Of a DNA stretch of 64,000 bases, positions 9,588-17,595 are shown in pieces. Below the pieces are notes generated by a model. That model saw nothing but the letters and a program-made list of their open reading frames with translations, did not search any database and was not told the origin of the DNA. Position 1 is the first letter of the stretch. Each line of letters starts with the position of its first letter. Position numbers and translations under genes: made by a program. The DNA comes from CAXXOK01 sp001604115. GTDB lineage: Bacteria; Bacillota; Clostridia; Christensenellales; Aristaeellaceae. The stretch covers positions 1-64,000 of the forward strand of contig JAYFOV010000027.1 in the NCBI GenBank assembly GCA_034928535.1. Reading direction: 5' to 3'.

Positions 9588-11390
9588 TTACGGGTTCACA
9601 AGCTCCAGTGCGTACAGCGCGGCGATACCGTAACCATCCACGCAGATGGACGGCGGGATGTTGCGCCCGTCGGTCGCATCGGGGTAGTTGGTCCACACGG
9701 ACTCGTTCACAGCATGGAACATGTTGGGGCGATACATGAGGGAGAAGCTGGGCACTTCGCTCAGGTAGATCTGCACCGCTTCGGTGTAGAGCGCCTTGAG
9801 GGCGTCTGCATCCACCGTGGAGGGGATGGCGGCGATGATCTCGTCAATGCGCGCGTTGGCAAAATGACCCCAGTTGCCGCTCCAGTTGCCTTCGATGCCG
9901 TTGAACTCGCCGCTCATGAGTTGGCGCACACGGCCCCAGGGCTGGGTGGGGGCGGCGGAATCCGTCCACATCATGAAGATGTCATACTCGGTCTGTTTGG
10001 CGGCGGTCACGACCGTCTGGTATACGCTCCACTCGGGGAACTCGGTGGTGATTTCGATGCCGATCTTCTCGCCCGCGGCGGCAACGATTTCCATCGCGGC
10101 CATCCAGTCGGTCCAGCCGTTGGGGCAGCATGCATTCAGGGAGAGCTTCTGGCCGTCCAGCTCACGCCAGCCGTCGCCATCGGTGTCCAGGATGCCGGCA
10201 TCGTCCAACAGCTTCTTGGCGCCATCGATATCGTTGCCCGCCCATTGCAGATCCTTGACCGCATCGTGGTCAAAGGTAGCCTGCTCGCCGGCGGTGGGGT
10301 TCATGCAGGAGCGCGGCACATCCGCAAAGGTCGGGCTCTGGCCGGTCATGGCGTTTTGGATGATCGCGTCATAATCCACCGCCAGGGCAATGGCCTTGCG
10401 CAGGGAAGCGTTTTGCAGCGCGGGGATGTCCATGTTAAACCATGCGGTGGGCATGTTCACGCAGATGCCCCAGGGCGCCTCGTCCATGTAGGTGCTGATG
10501 GGCAGGCCGTCCTTGAGCCACAGATCCTGAATGTTGGCGATAAACTGCTGGCAAACATCCACTTCGCCGGCCTTGAAGGCGGTCTCGCCGGAGGGGTTGT
10601 CTGCATAGATGGCGTGCACCAGGTACTTGGGCACAGGCAGCTTGCCCCACATGGAGGCATCCTGACCCCAGTAGCTGTCGTCACGCACGAACACGACCTT
10701 CTGGTCATCAGCAAAATATTTCTTGTAGGGGCCGCTGGCAATCACATCATCGCCCGGATCGCGCTTGATGGCGGCGGCATCGTTGTTGTTGCGGGCTTCC
10801 ACGGTCTGCACCCATGCCTTTTGGAACACGTAGGCTTCCTCAAGGTAGGTGATCATTTGCAGCGGGTTCACAGCGGCGCCGGCATCGTTGAGCTTGGCCT
10901 TGATGACCACCGTGCTGGGATCCACGGCCACCACGGACTCAATGAAGGGCTTGTAGCTGTTGCCGCGGGCATTGCCAATTTTCACATTGGTATCGAAGGT
11001 ATAGGCCACATCCTCAGCGGTGAGGGCGGTGCCGTCGCTCCACTTGGCGGCGGGCTTGATTTTTACGGTGATCTCGGTGCGGGCTTCGTTCCACACATAA
11101 TCGCCATCGGCGAGCAGGGGCGTGAAGGAGCCGTCCAGCATGTTGTACATGTACAGGGTCTCAAACATGGGAATACGGGAGCCGCCGGCGTTCTGGGTGA
11201 TGCCCAGGGCGTTGTTCATGTCGTCGCTCAGGGGGTTCCAGCCATTGACGGACCCCCATTGCAGGCCGGCGAAGTACAGGGTCTCGTTACGGGGCAGTTC
11301 GACAGTTTCCGCCAGGGCAGGCACGGTGATCAGGCTGCCCAGCAGCGCCAGCGCCAGCAGCATGCTCAGGATTTTCCGGGTTTTTGTCAT
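9588..11390 (-). CDS. Extracellular solute-binding protein, family 5
   Basis: Substrate-binding component of the importer (600 aa), exported and probably membrane-associated. The signal peptide is MTKTRKILSMLLALALLGS followed by a PALA-type cleavage site; there is no lipobox cysteine. The body is a family-5 binding protein (motif AAKWSDGTALTAEDVAYTFD). The start at 11390 has SD GGAGGG; the longer frame to 11540 is spurious. It is the first gene of the transporter-glycosidase operon, 215 bp downstream of the LacI-type regulator gene on the same strand. Members of this family in Thermotoga and Clostridia bind cello- or manno-oligosaccharides; with the adjacent GH3 and GH2 enzymes, a beta-linked oligosaccharide ligand is the best guess, though a peptide cannot be excluded. 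Confidence 0.9.
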   Translation of the reverse strand: MTKTRKILSMLLALALLGSLITVPALAETVELPRNETLYFAGLQWGSVNGWNPLSDDMNNALGITQNAGGSRIPMFETLYMYNMLDGSFTPLLADGDYVWNEARTEITVKIKPAAKWSDGTALTAEDVAYTFDTNVKIGNARGNSYKPFIESVVAVDPSTVVIKAKLNDAGAAVNPLQMITYLEEAYVFQKAWVQTVEARNNNDAAAIKRDPGDDVIASGPYKKYFADDQKVVFVRDDSYWGQDASMWGKLPVPKYLVHAIYADNPSGETAFKAGEVDVCQQFIANIQDLWLKDGLPISTYMDEAPWGICVNMPTAWFNMDIPALQNASLRKAIALAVDYDAIIQNAMTGQSPTFADVPRSCMNPTAGEQATFDHDAVKDLQWAGNDIDGAKKLLDDAGILDTDGDGWRELDGQKLSLNACCPNGWTDWMAAMEIVAAAGEKIGIEITTEFPEWSVYQTVVTAAKQTEYDIFMMWTDSAAPTQPWGRVRQLMSGEFNGIEGNWSGNWGHFANARIDEIIAAIPSTVDADALKALYTEAVQIYLSEVPSFSLMYRPNMFHAVNESVWTNYPDATDGRNIPPSICVDGYGIAALYALELVNP

Positions 11391-11605
11391 ACCAATCCCT
11401 CCATGTGTGATATCGTTATGGCCAACGCGGCCATGGGTGCATGGGGAGGGGGCTCCGGGAAAAAAGGGTAAAGCAAACAAGGGGACGGAGCCGCGTGCCT
11501 GATGGCTGGGTGTGCAGCGCCTTTGGGGCGCACTTAACACAGGGTCGCCAGCCTACGCTACGCCCATCGCTTGGTTGCGCTTCGGTTCCGCCCCGGGAAA
11601 GGGGG

Positions 11606-12613
11606 TCAGATCCGTGCTACGGTCTCGCCTGTGATCAGCTCGCCCGGGATGTAGTGCTTTTGGGGCAAGGTGATCCCGGGCTGTTCAATCGCATCGCGGA
11701 GGATTTGCATCGCCCTTTGGCCGATGGCATCCATATTCTGCCGGTAGGTGGTGAGCCTTGGCTGCAGGATCTGGGAAAGGCGGATGCCGTCAAAGCCTAC
11801 CACGCTCATATCCTTGGGCACCGAAAAGCCTTGCTGGTACAGCTCTTGCATGCCGCCCATACAGGCAAAATCATCCGGGTAAAAGATGCAGGTGGGCGGT
11901 GTGGGCAGCTTGACCAGCTGACGCGTGGCCTCGGCTGTAGACACCAGATCGTTGTAAAACGCGGAGTGGATATATTCCTTGGGCACAGACAGCCCGCGCG
12001 AGCGGCACACCTGCATGAAGCAGTCAAAGCGCAAATCGGCAATGGCCGAATCGCGGCCGCCCACAAAGGCAATGCGGCGGTGCCCCAGCGCCATCACGTG
12101 ATCCAGCAGGGTGGCGTAGGCCTCCTGGTTATTGGTCATAACGGAGTAATGCTTGGTATCGTAACAATCCACCGTGACGGTGGGGATGTTGCTGGTCATG
12201 AACTCCCGCACGGAATCGGACAGGAAATCCGCGCAGATGAGCGCCACACCGTCAAAATTGCGGTAACGGCAGTGCTCCAGATAGGTCATGGTATTGCCGC
12301 GGATGTTCTCGCTCACAAACGTCACGTCATAGCCGTTTTGCTCGGCTGTTGCCTGAAAGGAGTTGATCACCAGCGTCACAAAATCATGCAGCAGGCCGTT
12401 TTGATCCCGTAGCTGTGTGAGCAGGCCAATGTTGTGGGAATGCCGGGTCTTGAGCGAGAGCGCCGCGGAGTTGGGGTAGTAGCCCAGATTTTGCGCCGCC
12501 GTGCGGATGCGCAGCGCCGTCGCCTTGCTGATGTCCGTGCCATGGTTGAGCGCCTTGCTGACTGTGGCGGTGGAAACGCCGCAATATTCTGCAATTTCCC
12601 TGATCGTGACCAT
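11606..12613 (-). CDS. LacI-family transcriptional regulator
   Basis: Sugar-responsive repressor, 335 aa. The N-terminal helix-turn-helix (IREIAEYCGVSTATVSKALN) includes the hinge helix region, followed by a periplasmic-binding-protein-like effector domain. The start at 12613 has SD AGGTG. It is on the same strand as, and upstream of, the importer/glycosidase operon, so it is the obvious candidate regulator. Its own promoter contains a LacI-type operator at 12642-12655, indicating autoregulation. The inducer is unknown; a manno- or gluco-oligosaccharide is inferred from the operon. Confidence 0.93.
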   Translation of the reverse strand: MVTIREIAEYCGVSTATVSKALNHGTDISKATALRIRTAAQNLGYYPNSAALSLKTRHSHNIGLLTQLRDQNGLLHDFVTLVINSFQATAEQNGYDVTFVSENIRGNTMTYLEHCRYRNFDGVALICADFLSDSVREFMTSNIPTVTVDCYDTKHYSVMTNNQEAYATLLDHVMALGHRRIAFVGGRDSAIADLRFDCFMQVCRSRGLSVPKEYIHSAFYNDLVSTAEATRQLVKLPTPPTCIFYPDDFACMGGMQELYQQGFSVPKDMSVVGFDGIRLSQILQPRLTTYRQNMDAIGQRAMQILRDAIEQPGITLPQKHYIPGELITGETVARI

Positions 12614-12641
12614 CGTTAAAGCACCTGTTCAATCTGTTTTA

Positions 12642-12655
12642 CGTAATCGTTTACG
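12642..12655 (-). promoter_or_regulatory. Putative LacI-family operator in the lacI-type promoter
   Basis: The core GTAATCGTTTAC differs at one position from the ideal GTAAACGTTTAC LacI-family half-site pair and is flanked by C and G to give CGTAATCGTTTACG. It sits just downstream of the -10 box, where bound repressor would block initiation. Two TTACGTAA palindromes (12639-12646 and 12651-12658) overlap it. Confidence 0.65.
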
Positions 12656-12657
12656 TA

Positions 12658-12686
12658 ATTCTAACATGTATGATATGAATTGTCAA
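12658..12686 (-). promoter_or_regulatory. Sigma-70-type promoter of the LacI-family regulator
   Basis: On the minus strand: -35 TTGACA (12681-12686), 17-bp spacer, extended -10 TGT-TAGAAT (12658-12663). Transcription should start inside the operator. Confidence 0.8.
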
Positions 12687-12919
12687 TATCTTCTTTTGTA
12701 TCTCAAAAAATTGTTTTTCTGGTCTGTTTTCATACAGAAAATACATGATTTGACCCCAAAGCAGGATGCAGCGAGCCCATTGGCACCGATGCTCCCGAGT
12801 GGGTATGCGGGCAGGCGGGGCGCGCCGGCGGGCTGGCGCTCAGGCCAGCTGGGTAATGGCAGTGCGGTGCCGCATAGGCTCAAGGGGGGCGAGCAGGAGG
12901 CGGGGTGTTCTCAAGTAAT

Positions 12920-12960
12920 GGGCGCAGCCGGGCCGGGCTTGTGCCCGGTAGCCTGCGCGG
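12920..12960 (+). repeat. GC-rich hairpin repeat, copy A
   Basis: About 41 bp beginning GGGCGCAGCC and containing CCGGGC-TTGT-GCCCGG. It matches copy B (13055-13095) at most positions, with differences mainly in three short triplets. A related reverse copy lies at 2987-3013. Confidence 0.55.
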
Positions 12961-13054
12961 GAAATCTATTCCAAAGCTTCCGCGCGGACGCTTTTGCGCA
13001 GCTAACCCTGTGAAGCCGAAAAGGATGTTGCTTGGAAAATTGATACCATGCAAA

Positions 13055-13095
13055 GGGCGCAGCCAAGCCGGGCTTGCGCCCGGAAACCAGCGCGG
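13055..13095 (+). repeat. GC-rich hairpin repeat, copy B
   Basis: Second copy of the 41-bp motif, with CCGGGC-TTGC-GCCCGG as its hairpin. The compensated stem is conserved in both copies while flanks vary, which suggests selection for the palindrome or recent duplication. Confidence 0.55.
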
Positions 13096-13273
13096 CGTAC
13101 CCATGCCCGGTTGCACCGAGCAAAGTGCATGCCGGCAGGCTGTAGGCGTTTCTGTCCTGGATTGATGCCAAAAAGCACGCTGGTAAAAACCCAATTTTTA
13201 TGGTATGATGGTTGCCGATATGTTATTGTTTAATAACCATATCGCTCATTTTCACGGCAAAGGAACAGGGTCT

Positions 13274-14716
13274 ATGAAGGGTTATCGACGGCATGCCGCG
13301 TTTTATGCGGCCATGCGGTGGCTTCTGGCCCCCGTGTTGAAAGGCTACTTTCACTTTTCCCCCGCGCCTGCGCCCGGCGTGGATGGCCCCGCCATCGTGA
13401 TTGCCAACCATACCACGGACTTTGATGCCCTCTTTGTGGCGCTCAGCTTTCCAAAACAGATGTACTATGTAGCCAGCGAGCATATTTTCCGCGCGCCTTT
13501 TCTGCGCGCGTTTTTTGATTGCATGCTGGCGCCCATCCCCAAGCGCAAGGGCGGCGCGGATGTGGCTACCGCCATGCAGATGGTGCGCAGGCTGCGTGCA
13601 GGGCACAACGTGATGCTGTTTGCCGAGGGCAACAAAAGCTTTGACGGCATGCCCTGCCCGGTGCACCCGGCCACGGGCGGCATGGTGCGCGCCTCCGGGG
13701 CGACGCTGGTCACCTACCGCCTGACCGGCGGCTATTTTACCCACCCCCGCTGGGCGCGCACCCTGCGGCGCGGCAGCATGGCGGGCACGCCCGTAGGCGT
13801 GTATGCCCCGGCCATGCTGGCCGCCATGACCGATGCGCAGGTGAATCGCCTGATTGCCGAGGACATCGCGGAGGATGCCTATGCACGCCAGCAGGCGGAA
13901 AACATCCCCTACCGGGGCAAACGCCTGGCCGAGGGGATCGAAAACGTGCTGTACCTGTGCCCGGCGTGCGGTGCGCTGGGGCGCATCCGCGGGCAGGGGG
14001 ATGCCTTTGCCTGTGATTGCGGGTTGCGCGGGCAATACCTGCCTACCGGCTACCTGCACGGGGATGCCCTCCCCTTTGACACCCTGAAAAGCTGGTGCGC
14101 CTGGCAGCGTGAGGAACTTGGCAGGCGGCTGGCCGCGGATGCGGCAGGCATGCGCCCGGCCGCCCAAGAAAAAACGGCGCCCGCATCAAGCGAAAACATG
14201 CCTGTGCCAGTCGGGGATACCCCCGCGCAAAGCGGGCACCCTGTACCAGACATGCTGCCCCCCACGCGGGAAGTGCAGCAATCCAGGCCAGATGCGCAGC
14301 TACCCATACCCATCGCGGAACTTCCTTTACAGGCAATGCAACCATCCGCGCTTGGTGCGCAAACACCCGCGCAAAGCGGGCACCCTGTACCAGACACACA
14401 ACCACCCGAGCCGCCCGCGCGGCCGCCATGCTCACCGCCCCTGCTGCAGGATGCGGGGCAGACCCTCATCCGCATCCTGCCGGATCACACCACCGAGCCG
14501 GTGGCCGAGGGCACGCTGTCCCTTACCGCGGATGGGCTGGCCTGCGGCGCGTTTTTCCTGCCGCTTCATGATGTGCAGGGGCTGGAGATTTACGGGCGCA
14601 GCACCCTGGTGTTTTCCGACGGCGCGGGCGGCCGCTATCAGGTGCGCAGCGCCGTGGAACGCAGCGGACTCAAATACTTTGAAGGCTACCAAATGCTCAG
14701 GGAGAGAGGGAACTGA
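13274..14716 (+). CDS. PlsC-like acyltransferase with zinc-ribbon and proline-rich C-terminal extension
   Basis: Predicted membrane-associated 1-acylglycerol-3-phosphate O-acyltransferase-like enzyme (480 aa, about twice the usual length). The catalytic motif is NHTTDFD (H46, D51); the substrate motif is FAEGNKS around E118. After the acyltransferase domain comes a four-cysteine ribbon (CPACG...CDCG; C229, C232, C247, C249), then a Pro/Gln-rich low-complexity segment, then a C-terminal region of about 80 aa that I do not recognise. The linker contains an exact 31-bp direct repeat (14222-14252, 14366-14396) encoding PAQSGHPVPD-type peptides. The ATG at 13274 has an AGGG ribosome site; the longest frame begins at 13205. 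The next gene starts 2 bp after its stop. Phospholipid synthesis is likely, but the extension makes a specialised role possible. Confidence 0.8.
   Translation: MKGYRRHAAFYAAMRWLLAPVLKGYFHFSPAPAPGVDGPAIVIANHTTDFDALFVALSFPKQMYYVASEHIFRAPFLRAFFDCMLAPIPKRKGGADVATAMQMVRRLRAGHNVMLFAEGNKSFDGMPCPVHPATGGMVRASGATLVTYRLTGGYFTHPRWARTLRRGSMAGTPVGVYAPAMLAAMTDAQVNRLIAEDIAEDAYARQQAENIPYRGKRLAEGIENVLYLCPACGALGRIRGQGDAFACDCGLRGQYLPTGYLHGDALPFDTLKSWCAWQREELGRRLAADAAGMRPAAQEKTAPASSENMPVPVGDTPAQSGHPVPDMLPPTREVQQSRPDAQLPIPIAELPLQAMQPSALGAQTPAQSGHPVPDTQPPEPPARPPCSPPLLQDAGQTLIRILPDHTTEPVAEGTLSLTADGLACGAFFLPLHDVQGLEIYGRSTLVFSDGAGGRYQVRSAVERSGLKYFEGYQMLRERGN
14222..14396 (+). repeat. 31-bp direct repeat pair inside the acyltransferase gene
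   Basis: Units at 14222-14252 and 14366-14396 are identical and in the same reading frame, 144 bp apart (a multiple of three). They lie in the low-complexity linker, so copy number could vary by slippage or recombination without breaking the frame. Confidence 0.75.
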
Positions 14717-14718
14717 CG

Positions 14719-16095
14719 ATGGACTATTCCGCCGCCAACACCGGACTTTGGAACTTTTTTGTGCAAATGGGCATTATCGCGGGCATACTGCTGCTTTCCA
14801 ATGTGCTCATCCGCAAGAGCGCGTTCATCCGCAAAAGCCTGATCCCCACCTCCGTGCTGGCGGGCTTTGTGCTGCTGATCCTCAAGACCTTCGGGGTGCT
14901 GCGCATCCCCGCGCAATTTTTGGAGATGGTCACCTACCACGGCATTGCGGTGGGCTTTATCGCGCTGTCGCTGCGCACGGTGGGCGAAGGGCAGCGCGGG
15001 GAAAAGGGCGCGGGGCTGCAAAGCGGCGCGGTCATCATCAGCACCTATCTGGTGCAGGCGATCGTGGGGCTCATCATCTCCGTGGGCATGGCGTGGCTGG
15101 GCATGCCGGGGTTTTTCCAGGCGGCGGGCATCCTGCTGCCGATGGCCTACGGCCAGGGCCCCGGGCAGGCCAACAATGTAGGCATCACCTATGAAGCGCT
15201 GGGATTTGCGGGCGGGCAGTCCTTTGGGCTGTCGCTGGCGGCGGCGGGCTATCTGTGCGCGTGTGTGGTGGGCGTGATCTACATCGCCTACCTCACGCGC
15301 AAGGGGCGCATCGCCCGCCGGGAGGGCGCGCGGCTCTCCGGCTCCGTCACGGTGGATCAGTTTCAGGATCAGGGGGAAATTCCCCTGTCCGAGTCCATGG
15401 ATCGGCTTTCCGTGCAGGTGGCGCTGGTGCTGCTGGCTTACCTGTGCACCTATTTGGTCACCCTGGGGGTGACGGCGCTGGTCACGCGCTTTGCGCCGGG
15501 GCTTGCGCGCACGCTCAGCCCGCTTTTGTGGGGGTTCAACTTTATCATCGGGTCGATGCTGGCCATGGCCTTCAAAGCCGTGATGGGCTTCCTGCGCAAA
15601 TCCAACATGATGACCCGCCAATACCAGAACAATTACCTGCTTAGCCGCATCTCCGGCATGGCGTTTGATCTGATGATCGTGGCGGGCATCGCGAGCATCG
15701 ACTTCAGCGATCTGTCCGGCCAGTGGCTCCCCTTCCTGCTGATGGCGGTGGCCGGCGGCGTGGTCACCTTTGTGTACCTTCGCTGGCTGTGCGCGCGTGT
15801 GTATCCCGGCTATAGCGATGAGGGGTTCCTGTCCATGTACGGGATGCTGACCGGTACCATCAGCTCCGGCATCCTGCTGCTGCGCCCCATTGACCCCGAC
15901 CTGGAAACGCCCGCGGCCAACAATCTGGTGCTGGGCAGCAGCTACGGCATCGTGCTGGGCGCGCCGATGCTCATCTTCATTGGGCTGGCGGCCGAATCGC
16001 CCCTGATGCTGGGCGTGACCTTTGCGCTGATCGTGCTGTATCTGGCAGGGCTGCTGTGGCTGCTGCTGCGGGGCAAGCGCAAGGCGCGGGGGTAA
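14719..16095 (+). CDS. GltS-like sodium/glutamate symporter family protein
   Basis: Polytopic membrane transporter (458 aa) with about 11-12 hydrophobic segments and the family pattern of an inverted two-domain repeat; glycine-rich segments such as PMAYGQGPGQANNVG and GSSYGIVLGAPML mark the predicted substrate/ion site. The family imports glutamate with sodium. The ATG follows the acyltransferase stop by 2 bp with a purine-rich AGGGAGAGAGGG ribosome site, so the two genes are probably co-transcribed although no metabolic link is obvious. Substrate assignment is by family only. Confidence 0.82.
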   Translation: MDYSAANTGLWNFFVQMGIIAGILLLSNVLIRKSAFIRKSLIPTSVLAGFVLLILKTFGVLRIPAQFLEMVTYHGIAVGFIALSLRTVGEGQRGEKGAGLQSGAVIISTYLVQAIVGLIISVGMAWLGMPGFFQAAGILLPMAYGQGPGQANNVGITYEALGFAGGQSFGLSLAAAGYLCACVVGVIYIAYLTRKGRIARREGARLSGSVTVDQFQDQGEIPLSESMDRLSVQVALVLLAYLCTYLVTLGVTALVTRFAPGLARTLSPLLWGFNFIIGSMLAMAFKAVMGFLRKSNMMTRQYQNNYLLSRISGMAFDLMIVAGIASIDFSDLSGQWLPFLLMAVAGGVVTFVYLRWLCARVYPGYSDEGFLSMYGMLTGTISSGILLLRPIDPDLETPAANNLVLGSSYGIVLGAPMLIFIGLAAESPLMLGVTFALIVLYLAGLLWLLLRGKRKARG

Positions 16096-16131
16096 ATGGA
16101 GGGCGCAGGCCCGCTGTTTGGATTGGCCAAA

Positions 16132-16210
16132 ACCCCCGCCGCAGCGGTAAAGGGTCAAGGGCAACAGCCCTTGCGGGGTTTGGGGCAGCGCCCCACCCCC
16201 CATGCCGCAG
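16132..16210 (+). repeat. Dispersed palindromic repeat, copy 2
   Basis: Contains the conserved blocks CCCGCCGCAGCGG, GGGTCAAGGGC-(AACA)-GCCCTTG and TTGGGGCAGCGCCCCA in the same order as the copies near 23.7 kb. It sits between the symporter stop and the yebC terminator. Confidence 0.75.
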
Positions 16211-16218
16211 CATGTATC

Positions 16219-16257
16219 AAAAAGCGAGCCCGCGCACGTAATGGTGCGCGGGCTCGC
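16219..16257 (-). terminator. Rho-independent terminator of yebC
   Basis: Perfect 14-bp stem (16224-16237 with 16244-16257), 6-nt loop, followed on the minus strand by TTTTT (16219-16223). The convergent symporter gene ends 124 bp away, so the hairpin may serve both strands. Confidence 0.85.
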
Positions 16258-16289
16258 TGTTGGTGCTGCGTCTTGTGGCAGGGGGAAGA

Positions 16290-17033
16290 TTATTCCTCTT
16301 CCTCCTCCTCCGGCAGGTCGGCGTTGTGCCACACGTTTTGCACATCGTCGTTATCTTCCAGCATCTCCAGCATCTTCTGGATTTTTTCGATGTTTTCATC
16401 GGTGGGGGCAACGGTGTTTTGCGGGATCATCTGCACTTCGGCGGTCAGGAAGGCAAAGCCTGCGCCTTCCAGCTTCTCGCGCACGGCCGAGAACTCGTTG
16501 GGGTCGGTGGTGATCTCAAAGGCATCGTCCATGGCCTGCACATCCTCGGCGCCCGCGTCCAGCGCCTGCATCAGGATGTCGTCCTCATCCATGCCGGCGT
16601 CCCGGGCAATCACCAGCAGCCCCTTTTTATCGAACATGAAGCTCACCGAGCCGGTCACGCCCAGCTGCCCGTCGTTTTTGGCAAAGCAATGGCGGATGTC
16701 GCTGGCGGTGCGGTTGCGGTTGTCGCTGATGCACTCCACAATGACCGCCACGCCGCCGGGGGCATAGCCCTCGTAGGTGATCTCGGCATAATCCACATTG
16801 CCCAGCTCGCCCGCCGCCTTTTTGATGGAGCGGGAGATGTTATCATTGGGCATATTGTTTTGCTTGGCCTTGGCGATCACGTCGCGCAGCTTGTTGTTGG
16901 TGTCGGGGTTGCTGCCCCCTTCACGCACGGCGATGGCGATTTCGCGCCCGATTTTGGTAAAAATCTTCCCGCGGATCGCGTCCGTCTTGCCTTTTTTGAT
17001 TTTAATGTTGGCCCATTTGCTATGTCCAGACAT
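16290..17033 (-). CDS. yebC: YebC/PmpR-family regulatory protein
   Basis: 247 aa, normal family length, beginning with the hallmark MSGHSKWANIK and continuing KGKTDAIRGKIFTKIGREI. YebC proteins are cytoplasmic; some act as transcription regulators, and some have been shown to help ribosomes translate proline-rich stretches. An acidic poly-Glu tail ends the protein. The start is set by the conserved N-terminus and an AAAGG site; the longer frame to 17108 is discarded. It is monocistronic, with a clear promoter at 17099-17127 and terminator at 16219-16257. Notably, several proteins in this window carry Pro-rich linkers. Confidence 0.95.
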   Translation of the reverse strand: MSGHSKWANIKIKKGKTDAIRGKIFTKIGREIAIAVREGGSNPDTNNKLRDVIAKAKQNNMPNDNISRSIKKAAGELGNVDYAEITYEGYAPGGVAVIVECISDNRNRTASDIRHCFAKNDGQLGVTGSVSFMFDKKGLLVIARDAGMDEDDILMQALDAGAEDVQAMDDAFEITTDPNEFSAVREKLEGAGFAFLTAEVQMIPQNTVAPTDENIEKIQKMLEMLEDNDDVQNVWHNADLPEEEEEE

Positions 17034-17098
17034 CGTATCAGCCTTTCTTGCCTGTAGCGCGCCGCGTGAACCGGCTTGATTTTGGTTTGCAACAATAG

Positions 17099-17127
17099 AG
17101 TATAGCACAGTTTGGGCGGTTGGTCAA
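17099..17127 (-). promoter_or_regulatory. Sigma-70-type promoter of yebC
   Basis: Minus strand: -35 TTGACC (17122-17127), 17-bp spacer, extended -10 TGC-TATACT (17099-17104). Confidence 0.85.
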
Positions 17128-17527
17128 ATTGGGTTGCGGCGTTTGCCTGCGCCCCTGCCCCGCCCATTTTATGATGGGGTCTGCCGCAGTGCCGGCGTCT
17201 CCCGCGGGATGGCGCGGCTTGCGCGCAGCTGCCTTCCGGGGCCACCCTGCCTGTTATGGATCATGCTCACCCGCGCCCTGGAGCTTGCGTACAGCTGACC
17301 CCGGCACCCCGCCAGGCGCTGATGCCTCTGCGCAAACCCGCGCAGGCTGCCCCCTGCCAAGAATATGTATGCACTTTGCCGGCGCGCCCATCCATGCAGC
17401 GGGCGGCCAAAAAGGCCACGCCATTTCAAGTAACCATGCCCCTCCCCAAAACACCCATGCTGGGAAACCATCGCTTGCCAGGCAATGCTTCCGGCTGCCG
17501 CAAGCCCCCGTGCCCGGCGGTGCACCC
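17128..17527. other. GC-rich intergenic region between yebC and the MATE gene
   Basis: No convincing gene, RNA or long repeat was seen here; short frames on both strands have neither ribosome sites nor recognisable domains. Confidence 0.5.
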
Positions 17528-17556
17528 TTGATTTTCCGGGCTCTATGTGTTACAAC
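17528..17556 (+). promoter_or_regulatory. Promoter of the MATE transporter gene
   Basis: -35 TTGATT (17528-17533), 17-bp spacer, extended -10 TGT-TACAAC (17551-17556), 40 bp before the start codon. Confidence 0.7.
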
Positions 17557-17595
17557 TTACTCGGCGGCATTTTGCCGTACGGTAAAGGAGGAGCC

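Larger units (their letters stand above)
12614..13273. other. Intergenic region between divergent regulator and acyltransferase genes
   Basis: Besides the regulator promoter and operator, this gap holds an AT-rich stretch (12660-12750) and then GC-rich sequence with a duplicated motif (12920-12960 and 13055-13095). A 27-nt AU-rich hairpin with one bulge lies at 13217-13243 in the likely leader of the acyltransferase gene. A weak extended -10 (TGG-TATGAT near 13200) is the only promoter candidate for the plus-strand gene. Confidence 0.5.

Noticed and set aside
8919..11471. 850-codon plus-strand open frame
   Set aside because: Antisense to the binding-protein and permease genes; the composition (His, Gln, Gly rich) is typical of shadow frames, and the minus strand has clear homology.
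14222..14396. CRISPR array or tandem-repeat RNA
   Set aside because: Only two units, in frame within a coding region, with no cas genes.
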